A stretch of 64,000 bases of DNA from Achatina immaculata. Taxonomy: Eukaryota; Mollusca; Gastropoda; Stylommatophora; Achatinidae. The first letter of the stretch is position 1. Every line of letters starts with the position of its first letter. A program made the translations under genes and the position numbers. The stretch covers positions 13,438,459 to 13,502,458 of the forward strand of contig CM019703.1 of assembly GCA_009760885.1 (NCBI GenBank). The letters run 5' to 3'. A model generated the notes under the pieces. The model was not told the DNA's origin. It saw only the letters and a list, made by a program, of their open reading frames with translations, and did not search any database. This document shows, in pieces, positions 46,186 to 58,500 of this stretch.

Positions 46186-47345
46186 GGTCGTCCCAAAATT
46201 TAAGCTTACAAGGGTTATTACTTGAAGAGCAAAGTCTGTTTGGACATAACACACTGTACGCTGTCTTCCATGATGGAAACCTTATCTTTCCACGTGGTCG
46301 CCATGGTGACTGAGGCATTTGTCTAAGTTTGTCGATGCCCGTATGGTAAAATGTGGTGTCCTAGACACAGAGCCACCGTGTCACTGTTGTTTCGGCATCC
46401 TTGTCACTTTTGAAATCTATTATCACCAAGATGTTCCTTCAGAGCTGGGCAGGAGGTGAAAATCACTTGACGCCAGATCAGGACTATACGGCGGATGGGC
46501 CAAATTCTCCCACAGAAAATATTGCAACATATTCACCCAGTGAAAGAAGTCGTGTGTAGGCAAGCGTTGTCATGGAGGAGCATGTGTACCTTCTGTCGAC
46601 AGCCCAGAGCAACAGCTTTAGATGGCAGCTCGTAAACGCTCCAGTGCTGCACCATACACAACCACATTAACTGTTGCTCTACTTTCCAGGAAATCGACCA
46701 GCAATACGTCTTTCTAATCACAAAGAAGCACGGAATTCATCACTTTGTCAATGATGTCCGTCAAGATCTTGCATTTCCTATTTTGTGGAGAGCCCGCATG
46801 CTTCCATTCCATGTTTGCATGTTTTGATTCTGGAGGTGGTATGATGAACCTAAGTCTCGTCACCGATGATAATGTGTACTAGAAAGTCTTGACCATTACT
46901 TGCGTACTGTGCAGGAATGACGGGGCATATGCCATTCTCTTTGCTTTGTGGACATAGGAAAGACCTCCCGGGAATCATCGTGAGCACATCTTATGAAATC
47001 TCAACTGCACAATCATTCTGGACACTGTTCCACATGACAGGTTAAAAGTTATGCGTCAGTACATTCACACTCATTCGTCTGTTCTTGAATGTCTCACGTT
47101 CGACGCGTGTTTTGTTCGCTGCCGTACCTGCTATATTTCATCTGCCATTCCTCGCCACGTCACCGGTTGTCAATCACGCGGAATTCTGCACATCATTTTG
47201 ACACACTCTGTCCGCCCATCACACCATCTCCGTAGATCTTCACCAACCGGCCATGAATTCAGCAGCTAACACCTGCCTCGCTTTCAGAAATCGTACCACA
47301 GCACGAACCTCCTGTTTAGACCAATGCTTCAGTCGATCCTCTGTC
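46186..47345 (-). pseudogene. Mariner transposase relic
   Basis: Minus strand, in broken frames from the N-terminus: EVRAVVRFLKARQVLAAEIH and YGDGVMGGQSVSKWC (mariner-type helix-turn-helix), IIIGDET (first catalytic Asp), VDFLE, HMLLHDNACLHT (second catalytic Asp, consensus HDNARPHT), and FTSCPALKEHLG near the C-terminus (consensus DFHLFPALKEHLG). The third-Asp region is decayed. GTCGTCCCAAAATTTAAGC at 46190 could be part of a terminal repeat, but I could not find its partner. Confidence 0.8.
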
Positions 47346-47640
47346 TTTAACCCTCTCTCTCTCCCTCCCTCTCTCTTTCTCCCTCCCTCTCTCTCTCCCT
47401 CTCTCTCTCTCTTTCTCCCTCCCTCTCTCTCCTCTCCCTCTCTCTCCCTCCCTTTCCCTCCATCTCTCCCTCCCTCTCTCTCCCTCTCTCTCCCTCCCTC
47501 TCTCCCTCCCTCTCTCTCTCCCTCCCTCTCTCTCCCTCCCTCTCCCTCCCTCTCTCTCTCCCTCCTTCTCTCTTTCTCCCTCCTTCTCTCTCTCCCCCTC
47601 TCTCTCTCCCTCCCTCCCTCTCTCTCTCTCTCATTCCCCG
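47346..47640. repeat. ~290-bp CT-rich (CTCTCCCT)n tract
   Basis: Near-pure pyrimidine on the plus strand, directly next to the N-terminal end of the mariner relic. Confidence 0.97.
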
Positions 47641-47784
47641 CAGATGTTGCTGCACAGTGCTGTCATCTGGCATGGCGTTGCCATTTGACGAGTATGAAAA
47701 ATTCTGCAACCACTCACGTGTGGATGTTACACGCCTTGTAAACTTACTTTCGCGACACTGCTCACATGATAGGTAAAAGGTAAA

Positions 47785-47935
47785 GGTAGTTAATAATGAA
47801 TAAGTTAGATTATATTGACTTAGTTTTTAACAATGAATACGTTAGATTATACTGACGTAGTTTTTAACAATGGATCAGTTAGATTATACTAGATATACAT
47901 GGATTAGTTGGATTATATTAACTTAGTTTTCGTTT
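47785..47935. repeat. ~38-bp degenerate tandem repeat, four copies
   Basis: Built on GTTAGATTATA(T/C)TGAC(T/G)TAG plus TTTTTAACAATG. Confidence 0.8.
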
Positions 47936-47937
47936 TA

Positions 47938-48150
47938 CGTACCAATTCTTCTTCGTCGCCGTTGGCCCAGACATCGACATCAATCTCTCTTACAAACGCG
48001 GGATGTTTCGCCTCAGGTTTTCAACTTCACCGTAGAGCTGCTTCTACCGTAGGGGGGGGGGGGGCAGGAGTTTGGCCTGAGTGGGTTGTGTAGCTTGCAG
48101 TTCTGGAGGATGTGATGTGAGACCGTCTGACCATTGATACGATATGAAAG
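47938..48150 (-). mobile_element. LINE 3' fragment, CR1/Jockey-like
   Basis: Minus-strand TVSHHILQNCKLHNPLRPNS is the HVLQ.C.L...R motif of LINE C-termini, followed by a broken VK...LR segment and a GAAGAA end. A G-run interrupts at 48053-48064. Confidence 0.55.
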
Positions 48151-48198
48151 TTTTCCCTTTTACTCTACGGTGAATAATGCTATCAAACAATAGAATTA

Positions 48199-49530
48199 CG
48201 AAGGGCGTTCAGAAAGTAATGCATCACATCGGTTTTTTTTTTCCTTCAGCTAATAATGACGATAGAAGCATGAAATTTTGCACAATTTAAATATGGCATG
48301 TAGCGATTGTATAAATAAAATTGCAACGCAAGTGGCCAAATAATATGGCTGCCTTAACCGTTGAAATGGAGCGTGTTAGCAACTTGCGGTATAAGCAGCG
48401 AATTGTGATAGAATTTCTCGTTGCAGAGAAGGAAACTGTTGTGAACATTCGCAAGCGTCTGTGTGATGTGTATGGAAGTTTTGCAGTCGACAGGAGTACA
48501 GTCAGTCGCTGGGTTCAGAGAATCAAAGAATCAGTAAGTGGAGATAAGGAGTTGCATGATCGGCCGCGCTGTGGACGTCCTGCCACAGCCAACCAAGGCA
48601 GAAATGTTGAAATGCGCTGAAGGCATTATTCTTACCGATAGGCGTATCACTACTCATCAATTGTCTTTAAAGCTGTCAGTCAGCAATGGTAGTGCAAATG
48701 CAGTTATAAAAGCTCTCGGATTTTTAAAGGTTTGCGCAGGATGGGTTCCTCGAAGTCTCACAAATGACCATTGATTGCAAAGGAAAGCAATTTCTTCTGA
48801 ATTGTTGGAGCGTTTCAATGCTGATGGAGAGAACGTTTTGGCTAAGATCGTAACAGGTGACGAAACTTGTGCACATCATTCTGAACCTGAGACAAAAAGA
48901 CAGTCATTGGAATGGCATCATCTGCAATCACCACGAAGAAAGAAATTCAAGACAACTCTTTCAGCTGGAAAGGTCATGATCACTGTCTTTTGGGACATTA
49001 AAGGTGTGATTCTTGTGGATGTTATGCCAAGAGGAGAGACAATCAACTCGCAAGCTTACGTTAAGACATTGATAAAACTCAATCAACGTTTTCACATTGT
49101 TCGGCAGCACAAAAATCCACCAGGCCTGCTTCTCCTTCGCGATAATGAGCGCCCTCACACAAGTCTGGCAACATGGGAAGTAATCACCAAACTGGGTTGG
49201 ACTGTACTACCCCATACACCCTGTAGTCCCGATTTGGCACCCTCTGATTTCTATCTGTTTGGTCCATTTAAAGATGCACTCCGAGAGGTAAGATTTGAAG
49301 ATGACGAAGGAGTGATTCATTGAGCGAAGAAATGGCTACATAATCAAGAGAAAATCTGATACCGGATAGGAATACGTGGACTTGTTTCGCGCTGGCATAA
49401 AGCCGTACAAGTGATGGGGATTATGTTGGATTATGACATATCCATGTATATTGTGTATAAATTTCATGCTTTTTGAACAAACAGCTCCTGAGAAAAACGA
49501 TATGGTACACTATTTTCTGAACGCCCCTCA
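48199..49530 (+). mobile_element. Complete mariner element with terminal repeats and TA duplication
   Basis: The left end CGAAGGGCGTTCAGAAAGTA and the right end, read in complement, TGAGGGGCGTTCAGAAAATA form an imperfect ~20-bp inverted repeat. TA dinucleotides at 48197-48198 and 49531-49532 are the expected target duplication. Length 1332 bp is normal for mariner. Confidence 0.93.
48345..49476 (+). pseudogene. Mariner (DD34D) transposase, frameshifted
   Basis: From ATG at 48345: YKQRIVIEFLVAEKETVVNI, STVSRWVQRIKES and DRPRCGRP (paired helix-turn-helix region with GRP linker). A frameshift near 48600 then continues in another frame as RRITTHQLSLKLSVSNGSAN. VTGDETCAHH carries the first Asp, LLLRDNERPHTS the second, and SPDLAPSDFYLF the third; exactly 34 residues separate the last two, the mariner DD34D signature. 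Trp after GDET is Cys here. In-frame stops fall at 48772, 49321 and 49357. All three catalytic Asp residues survive, so inactivation looks fairly recent, but the element cannot make a transposase. Confidence 0.93.
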
Positions 49531-49554
49531 TATAATTGTTTTTTTTTTTACACT

Positions 49555-49856
49555 AGCACTACTCTTGTTAGAGAAGATGTAGGCAAAGTATATTACGATG
49601 GCATAAAAATTGAAGATTATAAATAACAGAGATTAAATATCCTGGCGACACAGTATTGCTATCAACAACCCATAAAAAGGGAATGGAAATGGAAAAAAAA
49701 CTAATTATGTCAGCCCGTAAAAACAGTGAAGAGCAAAACCTCTATCTTACTGCAAAGAAAAACTAAACTGATGATAATTGACAAAACAAATAAGGCAGCT
49801 GAAATATATATCAATGAGGAAAAATTGGAAGAGGTGGAAATTTTTGAATATTTCGG

Positions 49857-49901
<45 letters not shown>

Positions 49902-50450
49902 GAGATACAATGAGGAAATTAAAAGGAGGACATCTATCGCTCTTCAAAAAATAAAGCAACTAAAGAAGCTGTTGAGAGGAACAGACAGAACTACAAAAAT
50001 AAGATTTTTAAGGGCATGCATCTTTCCCATCGCAACATATGCTTGTGAGACCTGGACACTTAACAAAACAGCTGAGAAACACATAAATGCCTTTGAATGT
50101 AAATGCTACAGAAGAGTTCTTCAAATATCACGGACACAAAAAAAAAAAGAACAAATATATCCATACTACAAGAACTTAATATTGAAGAAGGTTGGCCAGT
50201 AAAGAAGATTAAACAGAGAAAACTTAAATATTTTGGACATATTAAACGTCATGATAATTTATAGAAGACGGTCTTTGAAGGGTACATAATGGTAAAAAGA
50301 AAGAGAAGAGACCAAGGCGAAATGGCTGCAAGACATCGTTGTTAATCTGCAAATAGTTGCATCAGCAGCGGTGCATCTTGTTTACAACCGAGAGGCTTAC
50401 AGGAGTCCTGTTAGGGAGGCAAAGTTCCGCAAGGGACAATCAAATGACTG
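49555..50450 (+). mobile_element. LINE fragment, family 2 (decayed)
   Basis: LMIIDKTNKAAEIYINEEKL, a (TAA)n expansion at 49857-49901 replacing the middle of the YLGS region, then TTKIRFLRACIFPIATYACE, NKTAEKHINAFECKCYRRVL and the RPRR/NREAYR end. Frameshifts throughout. Confidence 0.85.
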
Positions 50451-50995
50451 GCTGACTGACTGCTCTTGTTTTTAAGAGTGTTATAATAAAAATGTTCGAA
50501 TTTAAAGTTGATATTCACTTTAATTAACAAGCACCACATCCAAATTATCACATCTTTACACATGCACGGATAGGCTGGGTACATGCAAACACATTTACTG
50601 ACGTAGGAACGCATAAAAACTCCTGCATATAAACATAAAAATAAAGCCGCAAATCTACACAAATGAGCCAGATCATAAACGAACGCAATATGCACACACA
50701 TTTGCACCTATCATTCTATAACGCGGTGGAGGCGTGAAATACACGCAAACTTTCTTCACGCAGGTGTGCGCGCATGTTGGCTACCACAAGGACTATCGTT
50801 ATAGCTCTACCTGCTCACGTTCGCACTAGATCACTCCACGGGTTCTTTATACTGGACGTTTTAAACCTTCGAGGCAGTCCCTTTCGTGCATTATGGTGCG
50901 GATAATAATATAAATATAGGTGTCTTAACTGAAATAGTTGTCTGTTACCGCTAGTGATTTGAGCGTGTTTGAGAGTGTTATGGAACTACTCTGGT
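50451..50995. other. Intergenic, no assignable feature
   Basis: Nothing recognised. Confidence 0.5.
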
Positions 50996-50998
50996 AAA

Positions 50999-51740
50999 TC
51001 GGTGTCTTCTCCCTCTTTAATGTCTCTTTCTCTGTCTCACTTTGTCTCTCTTTGTGTGTCTCTTCCTGTATCTCTTTCTGTATCTGTATCTGTCTGTCCG
51101 TCTGTCTCTCTCTGTCTCTCTGTCTCTCAGGTCCTGTTTCTCTGTCTCTCTTTCCGTCTCTGTCTCTTTCTGTTTCTTTTTCTGTCTCCCTGTGTCTCAT
51201 TCCCTCTCATCGTCCCTTTCTCTGTCTCTCTCTTTCTGTCTCTTTGTGTGTTTCTTTCTGTATCTATATCAGTATCTCTGTCTTTCAGTCTCTCTCTGTC
51301 TCTCTTTTTTTCTATCTCTCTGTCTTTCTATGTCTCTTTCTGTCTCTTTTTTCTCTGTCTTCCTCTTCCTGTCTCTCTTTGTGTGTGTCTCTCTCTGTAC
51401 TTTTTTCTGTATCTATCTCTGTGTCTTTCTCCGCCTCACTGTGTCGATCTCTATGTCACTGTCTCTCTCTCTTTCTCTCTTTGTCACTCTTGTGTCTCTC
51501 TGTGTGTCTCTCTCTGTCGATGTGTGTGTGTGTGTCTCTCTCTCTCTGTATTTCTTTCTGTATCTACATCTGCGTCTCGTTCGGCACATTTATGTCGTGC
51601 TATGCGTCTCTGTATTCCCGTGTCTCTCTTGTGCCTTTCTGTGTCTCTTTCTATCTGTCCCTTATTCTTTCTCTCTCTCCCACTTTCTCTCCCTCCCTCT
51701 CTCTCTTTCTCTCCCTCTCTTTCTCTTTCTCTCTGCTACA
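50999..51740. repeat. ~740-bp CT/GT-rich (CTCTCTGT)n tract
   Basis: Degenerate CTCTNTGT repeats. All three plus frames stay open for over 230 codons, an artefact of composition rather than a gene. Confidence 0.95.
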
Positions 51741-51934
51741 TGTTGAACGCTAGGCTATGTCGGATTACACTATTTCTATATTTCTTTGCCATGTGTTGTC
51801 TCTTATTTTAAATTGTTCCTCTTGTCAGACTCCGTCTCTCGCCTGGACAAACGTTTTTTTCAGAATACCGATTACTGTCTCTAAAGCTCCTTTCTACTAA
51901 ATATCCAATTCTATTTACTGATTACTGTATCTTC

Positions 51935-52015
51935 TTCTTCTTCTTCTGCGTTCGAGATTTTTTGTCACTTCAGATCCTGATCCCCGTCGACATGGCAAAG
52001 CCCGCAGTTTTTTCA
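51935..52015 (-). mobile_element. LINE 3' terminus, CR1/Jockey-like, (GAA)n tail
   Basis: Complement of the end of the 26.8 kb copy: GGGCTTTGCCATGTCGACGG, GATCAGGATCTGA, TCTCGAACGCAGAAGAAGAA. Two copies sharing only the 3' terminus is the expected pattern of 5' truncation. Confidence 0.7.
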
Positions 52016-52064
52016 GTTTGTTAGCATTTTGTGTAGAGTCATGTTTGTGTTGTTGCGGGGGTTA

Positions 52065-52455
52065 AACATTGTCCGATTAGGCAGTCAGCCACCCATAGCT
52101 GGTATTCTAGCGTCAGGGTTAGCGAACTATAGCTGACCAAGATCCTGTTCAATCTATCAGTTGGTATCCCCCTTCCCCCCCCCCCCCCCCCCAGCAACAG
52201 GACTAGCCTGACTAACGGGGCAGGGATCACCATAGTCCCCACGGTGGTGGAGTCTGCTAAAGAAGCACAGCACACCCCCTGCTTTTTAGCTATACTCCGG
52301 GACTGAAAAAATAGCTGCCATAACCCGTTCCCAAGCTGACACGATGTTGTGCCTCAACATCTTCACAGCATCGGCTCCACAGAACACCAGCTCGCAGTTA
52401 CAGGGAGATAGCACAAGACAAGACAAGACAAGACAAGACAAGACAAGACAGGGCA
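52065..52455 (+). repeat. Dispersed repeat R1 with (ACAAG)n end
   Basis: TAGGCAGTCAGCCACCCATA, TAGCGTCAGGGTTAGCGAAC, GGAGTCTGCTAAAGAAGCAC, CACAGCATCGGC, then AAGACAAGACAAGACAAGAC at the right end. A C-run lies at 52173-52192. Confidence 0.8.
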
Positions 52456-52584
52456 AGGCAAGTTTGTGCTGTTCTATACTCGTACGTACTTCTGTGATTT
52501 GTGAAGAAAGAAACACCGTAAACAATAAATGCTGTAGATTATAGTCTCTGTGATGACATAGCACCCTGAGTAGGTAGTCAAGAC

Positions 52585-52795
52585 CGGCCATTCTTACCGT
52601 CTAAAATGTTCTCAAGACTGGCCATTCTTACCGTCTAAAATGTTCTCAAGACTGGCCATTCTTACCATCTAAAATGTTCTCAAGACTGGCCATTCTTATC
52701 GTCTAAAATGTTCTCAATACTGGCCATTCTTACCCTCTAAAATGTTCTCAAGACTGGCAGTTCTTACCGTCTAAAATCTTCTAAGACTGAGACCC
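52585..52795. repeat. 34-bp minisatellite, six copies
   Basis: Unit TCTCAAGACTGGCCATTCTT plus ACCGTCTAAAATGT. Confidence 0.95.
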
Positions 52796-53475
52796 CACCA
52801 TAGAAACAGATGAATTTTTATTTTGTGTAAGCTAAATTTTTGTTTAAAAATAACAACAAAACAAAACATTCACAGCAAATATCATCGATACAAGTTCTCT
52901 AACAAACTACACCACCAAAGAACAAAAAGACAAAACAGGAAACATAAATGAGTACAGAACCACCCAAAATATTTCGCAAGATTCCACATTTATTTACAAT
53001 GTTCTGTATGAATTCACTACATCCAGAAAACAAAATGACCCAAATGTATAATAAACCATAGTGCCCTAAACGAGAAAATAGTTACATTGCGGCACAATAT
53101 CATTCATAATAAAAATAAAATTGATATGAATACATGCTGAACTACAGTTACTAGAAATTCCCTTCTTTTTCCTATTGTCCAACATGCCTATAGCACAGGA
53201 CACCATTTTTGTCTTAAGAAACGTGAGGAAATGCTTGTGACTTCAAAAAATCCTCCTCTGAAGTTCACCACTCCAAATGGTATTTGGACAATTTTTCAGA
53301 GCTTGTTACAAGGACAGATATCTCTCAGATCAAATATGTAAAATATGGCCAGGTATAACTGGCGATCCACTACATGTACCAGCAACCAAGGGGCATACTG
53401 GAGGTTCTGTTTAAGCTACTTCAAGCCAAGAAAAGTACTGGCAATATTACCAACAAAGTCAAGTATCATAGCAGC
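52796..53475. other. Intergenic, no assignable feature
   Basis: AT-rich; nothing recognised. Confidence 0.5.
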
Positions 53476-53479
53476 AAAC

Positions 53480-53645
53480 TTTTAAATATTACCAACAATC
53501 AAGTCTCATAGCGGCGAACCTTTAATATTACCAACAATCAAGTCTCATAGCGGCGAATCTTTAATATTACCAACAATCAAGTCTTATATCGGTGAACCTT
53601 TAAATACTACCAACAATCAAGTCTCATAGCGACAAACGCTAATAA
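53480..53645. repeat. ~40-bp tandem repeat, four copies
   Basis: Unit TATTACCAACAATCAAGTCT plus CATAGCGGCGAACCTTTAA. A separate 31-bp duplication (GATAGTAACTACAATCGTGG, ACCATGCTCCG) follows at 53680-53742. Confidence 0.9.
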
Positions 53646-53919
53646 CAATTCTTGTAGAAAACAGTATATTCAGCACGTTGATAGTAACTACAATCGTGGA
53701 CCATGCTCCGCTGATAGTAACTACAATCGTGGACCATGCTCCGACAGTCCGTTAATATTATCAGCAACTATGAACCTTTTATTTTGGGGGGGGGGGGTTC
53801 GTTAACATAACCCACGCAGCCATCGCCCATGTTGATAGTTCATTTATGTTGTAACCAGGAAAGAAACACATTGGTAATATTACCTGCACGTAAGAACTGT
53901 ATTGGCCGTTCATCTTCAT

Positions 53920-54045
53920 CATCATCATCATCAGTGTGCAGTGCCGACTGGCGTTGGGTATTATGCTTCTCCAGAGTACTCGATCCTTCATGAGGGCTAT
54001 CGGCTCAGCTGGTGATCTCCTTTCACACCATCTCCAATATAATTT
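53920..54045 (-). mobile_element. LINE 3' end, family 3 with (ATG)n tail
   Basis: Minus-strand MKDRVLWRSIIPNASRH, then CAC, then (ATG)n (seen as CAT at 53915-53932). Same terminus as at 4.5 and 31.4 kb. Confidence 0.8.
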
Positions 54046-54525
54046 CTCTCGTTAATATTACCACCAGACAATTATCATATTGAGGATCCTCATTTCGTAC
54101 AATCAAGACCCATGAATTTCTGACAAAGTTGAACATGAACAGATAGTGTGTTGATAGAAAGTCAGTCTCACACAAAGTGAAGCCAATAGTTCGTTGAATG
54201 AATGAGGAATATTACAGTAACTGAAAGTAGTAGAAAAAGAAAAAGAATCGTTATTCGATCCACTCCACTTTTGTTTGTTTGTTTGTTTGTTTGTTTGTTC
54301 TTTAAACCATATCCTCTTGGAATCGACAAACGGCTAGACAAAGATCAAGACCAGAGAAGAATGGAGACGTGTCTTATCTGCAGCAATGAACCTCAGTGGC
54401 TCGGAAAGCTGTTCGAAGAAGAAGATATTCTCTACATGTCTACATTTTCTGTCCCCTTTGGCTTCTAAAATGTGGATACCAAAAAAAAAAAGTTTGCATT
54501 TTATGTGACAAGTCTCATTCGTGCA
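54046..54525. other. Intergenic with (TTTG)n
   Basis: (GTTT)n at 54272-54299; nothing else recognised. Confidence 0.5.
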
Positions 54526-54765
54526 TAATGTAGTCATTTTCTTTTCTTACGTGCCTCACTTGTGTAAAATTCAGTCATTTTATTTGATAAGTTTTATTTC
54601 TTCGAATTAAGTCGCTTTATTTGACAAGTCTCACATGCTTAGAAATTTAGTTATTTTATTTTGACAGGTCAAATTTTTAAAGAATTTAGTCATTTATTAA
54701 GTTTAATTTGTGCATAATTTAGTTACTTCATTTGGCAAGTCTTATTAGTGTAGAATTTTGTAAAC
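54525..54765. repeat. ~50-bp degenerate tandem repeat, about five copies
   Basis: Built on TTTATTTGACAAGTCTCA and GTGCATAATTTAGTCA. The TTTATT strings give AATAAA on the minus strand and could serve as poly(A) signals for the gene at 55.5-60.2 kb. Confidence 0.75.
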
Positions 54766-54884
54766 CATGTTGAAGATAATAAGCAAACATTAACGGCCAA
54801 GAACTTATTTATAACCGCAGATGATGCTGGCAAAGATCATGAAGAGACTATGCAACATTGAGTCACGGTTGCAAGTGACTCCTA

Positions 54885-54965
54885 CCTGATGATGATGATG
54901 ATGATGACGACGATGAAAATAGTGATATTTTATATTAGGGCGGTGAATGACGATGATGATGGCAG
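54885..54965. repeat. (GAT)n microsatellite
   Basis: (GAT/GAC)n run, possibly the tail of a LINE family 3 or 4 copy that has otherwise decayed. Confidence 0.7.
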
Positions 54966-55159
54966 TGATGGTGCGATCACTAAATATTCATTCTATTATT
55001 TCATTTGTTTCTTATTTGTTGCTTTGTTGTTGATGTTCTTGTTCTCTTCACTTTCTGAAGCTGGTCTGTGACAGAAAGTTGTAAATTCACATGTTGCTAC
55101 GTCAATGCAGAAAAAATTCGTGGTTAGACTGCTTTAAAAAAAAAGAGAATAATTTAAAT

Positions 55160-55335
55160 TCTTTTTCACATACTCCACGTTTTTCACATACTCCACTTTT
55201 TTCACATACTCCACTTTTTTCACATACTCCACTTTTTTCACATACTCCACTTTTTTCACATACTCCTCTTTTTTCACATACTCCACTTTTTTTTCACATA
55301 CTCCACTTTTTTTCCACATACTCCACCGCTTTTGC
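55160..55335. repeat. 18-bp minisatellite
   Basis: About nine copies of TTTTTTCACATACTCCAC, about 180 bases past the stop codon of the minus-strand gene and therefore probably in its 3' UTR. Confidence 0.95.
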
Positions 55336-55517
55336 TCTGTTCTGTATGTCAAAGGTGTTACATTATTCCTTGAAATATTTAGACGTCTTACAAAAAAAAT
55401 ATGTAAAAGACGTCTTACAAAAAATATGTAGACGTCTTACAAATGACGATGACAGCAATTGGCACAGTTTTAAAGACGCGTCGCCGATAAGGGCGGTGGT
55501 TTGGGGGGGGGGCCGCA

Positions 55518-58500
55518 TTAATTTCTGTGTGAAAAAGGTCGAAGACACTGGGCAAAGAATCGCCTGAGCCGTGCTCTGAAACCGTCAGGCCGTGGCTGCT
55601 CTACCTCCACTCTCTCGTCATGATCCGCTACAGCCATACCGCGATCTGCCGACGAAGATACAGAGTTCGGTATTAAACCTCTGTCGTCCGCGATGGCAAT
55701 TGTGTCTATGGATGAACTGGAAACGTTGGAGCTGCCGTTCCCAGCCACTGCCGATTTCACTGCGGGTTTTGCGTTGTCTTCTACCATTTTTTCCAGTTCA
55801 TTCTCGAACATAACTGAAGGGGTCGTTTTTATAACGGGTAACTGTGGAGTGGGGAAGGGTGCTTTTTCTGAGACATGGGAACCTGAGGATAATTTAAGAA
55901 AAGTGCCAGAAATCGTTGTGTGGACAGCATCATTTTCGTCAGGCAGGAAACCAGGCAAGTTGTCTATATAAGAGGGATGGTCGCTTTTGGATACTGATGC
56001 GCTGTCGGTAAGTTTCTCTCTGACATTTTTTGTGTGGACCCCGGCGTCCTTAAAATCATTCAAATGCTCGACTCTGGTACCGCGGCTTCTTGATCTTCGG
56101 CGGAATCGCCTTCCAAACGAGCGTTTGTCTAATCTCCTGGAGTTCATGGTGGGAGAGCTATCAACAGAAATTGATTTAACGGTAACTGACGTTTCACTGG
56201 CATCGTCGACTGCCTGATCTTCCGGCGATCGTTTTAATATAGGCTGCTGGTTGACGCTCTCATCGGGGTCGCTAGTTATGGTATCGTGAAGTTTGTGATT
56301 GACATCGATGCGACAAGGCTGAGTGTTGATTTGGTTATCGTCAAGGTCTCGTGATGATGTTTTCATTGTGCTCTTTAACGCATGATCCCCATCGTGCTCT
56401 AATTCGATTACCGAAGTATTCCAGTCACCGGCTACATCTCTTTCGAGCGCTCTTTCAGTTGAACCTTGCCTTTCTTTACTTGTTGTTTCTTCGTATTTTT
56501 CTGTTTCTTTCAGGTCATGATTAAACACTTGACTTCCTTCTGCGATTTCCAGGCTGGCACTGTCTTCGTCGTTCACAGAATCATGATCTGATTTGCCGCT
56601 AAATTCCGTACTAGCGCTTTCGGAAGTTGGGGTTCTATGTAGATCATAATATACATTTTCAGAGGAAGTCACTGCAGTCTCGACGTTAAAAACTTGGATT
56701 ACGTCCTGCCCTGCATTGTTCTCACTGGCAAGATGCTGGAAATTTTCTTGGATTCCATTTTTTCTGGCGTATTCGTCGCGACCATCAGCACTACAGGGAC
56801 TGCGAAGAGTATCATCTGATGCTGCAAGGTTTTTTACCTTATTTTCCTCTTCAGAAAAATTCACTGGAGACCCACAGCTTCCGTCCGATGAGGTTATGTC
56901 GTGGTGAATATTAACTTCCGAATTTGTCCCTTCTACGACTTTAGAGCGACCGTCTGTGCCATGGGTTTCCTGAACAAAATGATGGTCTTCATTAGGTTTT
57001 CCTGCTGGTGCACAAGCCAGAAATGTTAACATTGGATTGCCGAAAGTATTACCCGTATTAGTTCTCGCCATGCTGGCATCAATCACAGGAGATTTGACTG
57101 CTGTTTCTTTATTTTGAGATTGTGTGATTTGTTGTGACGGGTGAGCTGAATTTTCTACCCATGAGTCTTCTCTCAGTAGTCTTTCACTGGTTTCTGCATC
57201 GACCGTACCGTCGTTTTGTGTCAGCTCTGCGCCATCTCGGTTCGATGCGTTATGAAAACTGCTTGACACTTGTCCATCTGGACAAAGTGTTCCGCGCGGA
57301 GCATGACTGGAGGAATTCCGAGAAACAGGTAAGCTGCCACGTGGTCGAGTATCATTATTAACTGGATTCTCACGTTTATCAACGGCAGATGCACCACAGG
57401 ACACAGCATCCGCGGAACTGTCTGGACTTTTCTTCCCTCTTCCAGTATTAGACACCTCACAGCTGTCTTTATCTGACGTGGACGGTCGACTAACAGCGCG
57501 GCGCTGGGAATAAAATATACTTTCGACTTGTGTGCAGAGGCTGACAATGTTCCTTGCGCCATCCCCACCAGCGTTGACGTCAGCGGTGTTAGTGACCTGC
57601 CGGATGACGTCATTTAAAACTGCGTCACTGTTAAAACAATCTCTCCCCGGGTGGTCGGGCGGGTTAGCAAACTTCTCCACCTCAGTAAGCGTAAAAGCAC
57701 TCACGCTGGTTCCAATCCCAGAACTCGAGTCGGTAGTGCCGCTCTTTTCACTGACCATCCACGCATTCAGTTTTTTTAGATTGCTTATCGCTGCTTCCAG
57801 AGAATTCTTAAAATGGTCGAGGGTGATTTTATGCATTCGTTTGGGGCATTGGGAGTCTGCGACGTTCAAGGTGGCGAAGTCTATTGTGAGTTTACCACCG
57901 GCTGTTGGTGTGGCTGGCGCAACAGCAGGGTTATTTAAAGATGGAGGTTGAGCAGTATTTTCTAAATGTTTACTGCTCAACGACGCAGATTGTTGAGTTC
58001 GATTATTTGTATCTGGAGCCGCAGTGTTTGCGGGCTGCCGGTAGAGGTGTCCATAAATACGGGGGTAGCGAGCCATCCTCGCTGCTTGATACTCGGACAA
58101 GCTCGTCCTAGGGCCCATCATTGGCCGACAAATCTGCAGATGTCTGCCTGGTGCTGCGGGTTTCCTCGTAGCTAACGGTGGTGTCGAAAGCTCGGCAGTG
58201 TACGAACCTTGATCACGTAGCACGGACACACCAGAGTCAGTCGTTATGCTGCTTTGCCCTTCAACAGCAGATGACGCCGACAGCTCTACAACGCCATTTC
58301 CGGCAGCAAAAACTTCGTGCTTTCCTGACTCCGCCTGCTTCTTGGCCATCGGCTCACAGGCAGATTTAACTAATATCGGAGCTGGGAAGTTCATATGCGG
58401 ACAATTCTCTTGAGAAATATTTGACGAGTTCATCTCTGAAGCGTCAGTAACATGTTCTCCACCACCCCCGTTTTCTGACATAACTTCCGTGATTGTGGTG

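Noticed and set aside
47253..47741. Pro/Ser-rich frame and Arg/Glu-rich opposite frame
   Set aside because: Low-complexity (CTCTCCCT)n translated in both directions.
50969..51811. Three overlapping Ser/Leu-rich frames of over 230 codons
   Set aside because: Product of the CT/GT-rich tract; all plus frames are open at once.
55592..58369. Several plus-strand frames of 60-140 codons
   Set aside because: Shadows of the long minus-strand exon.
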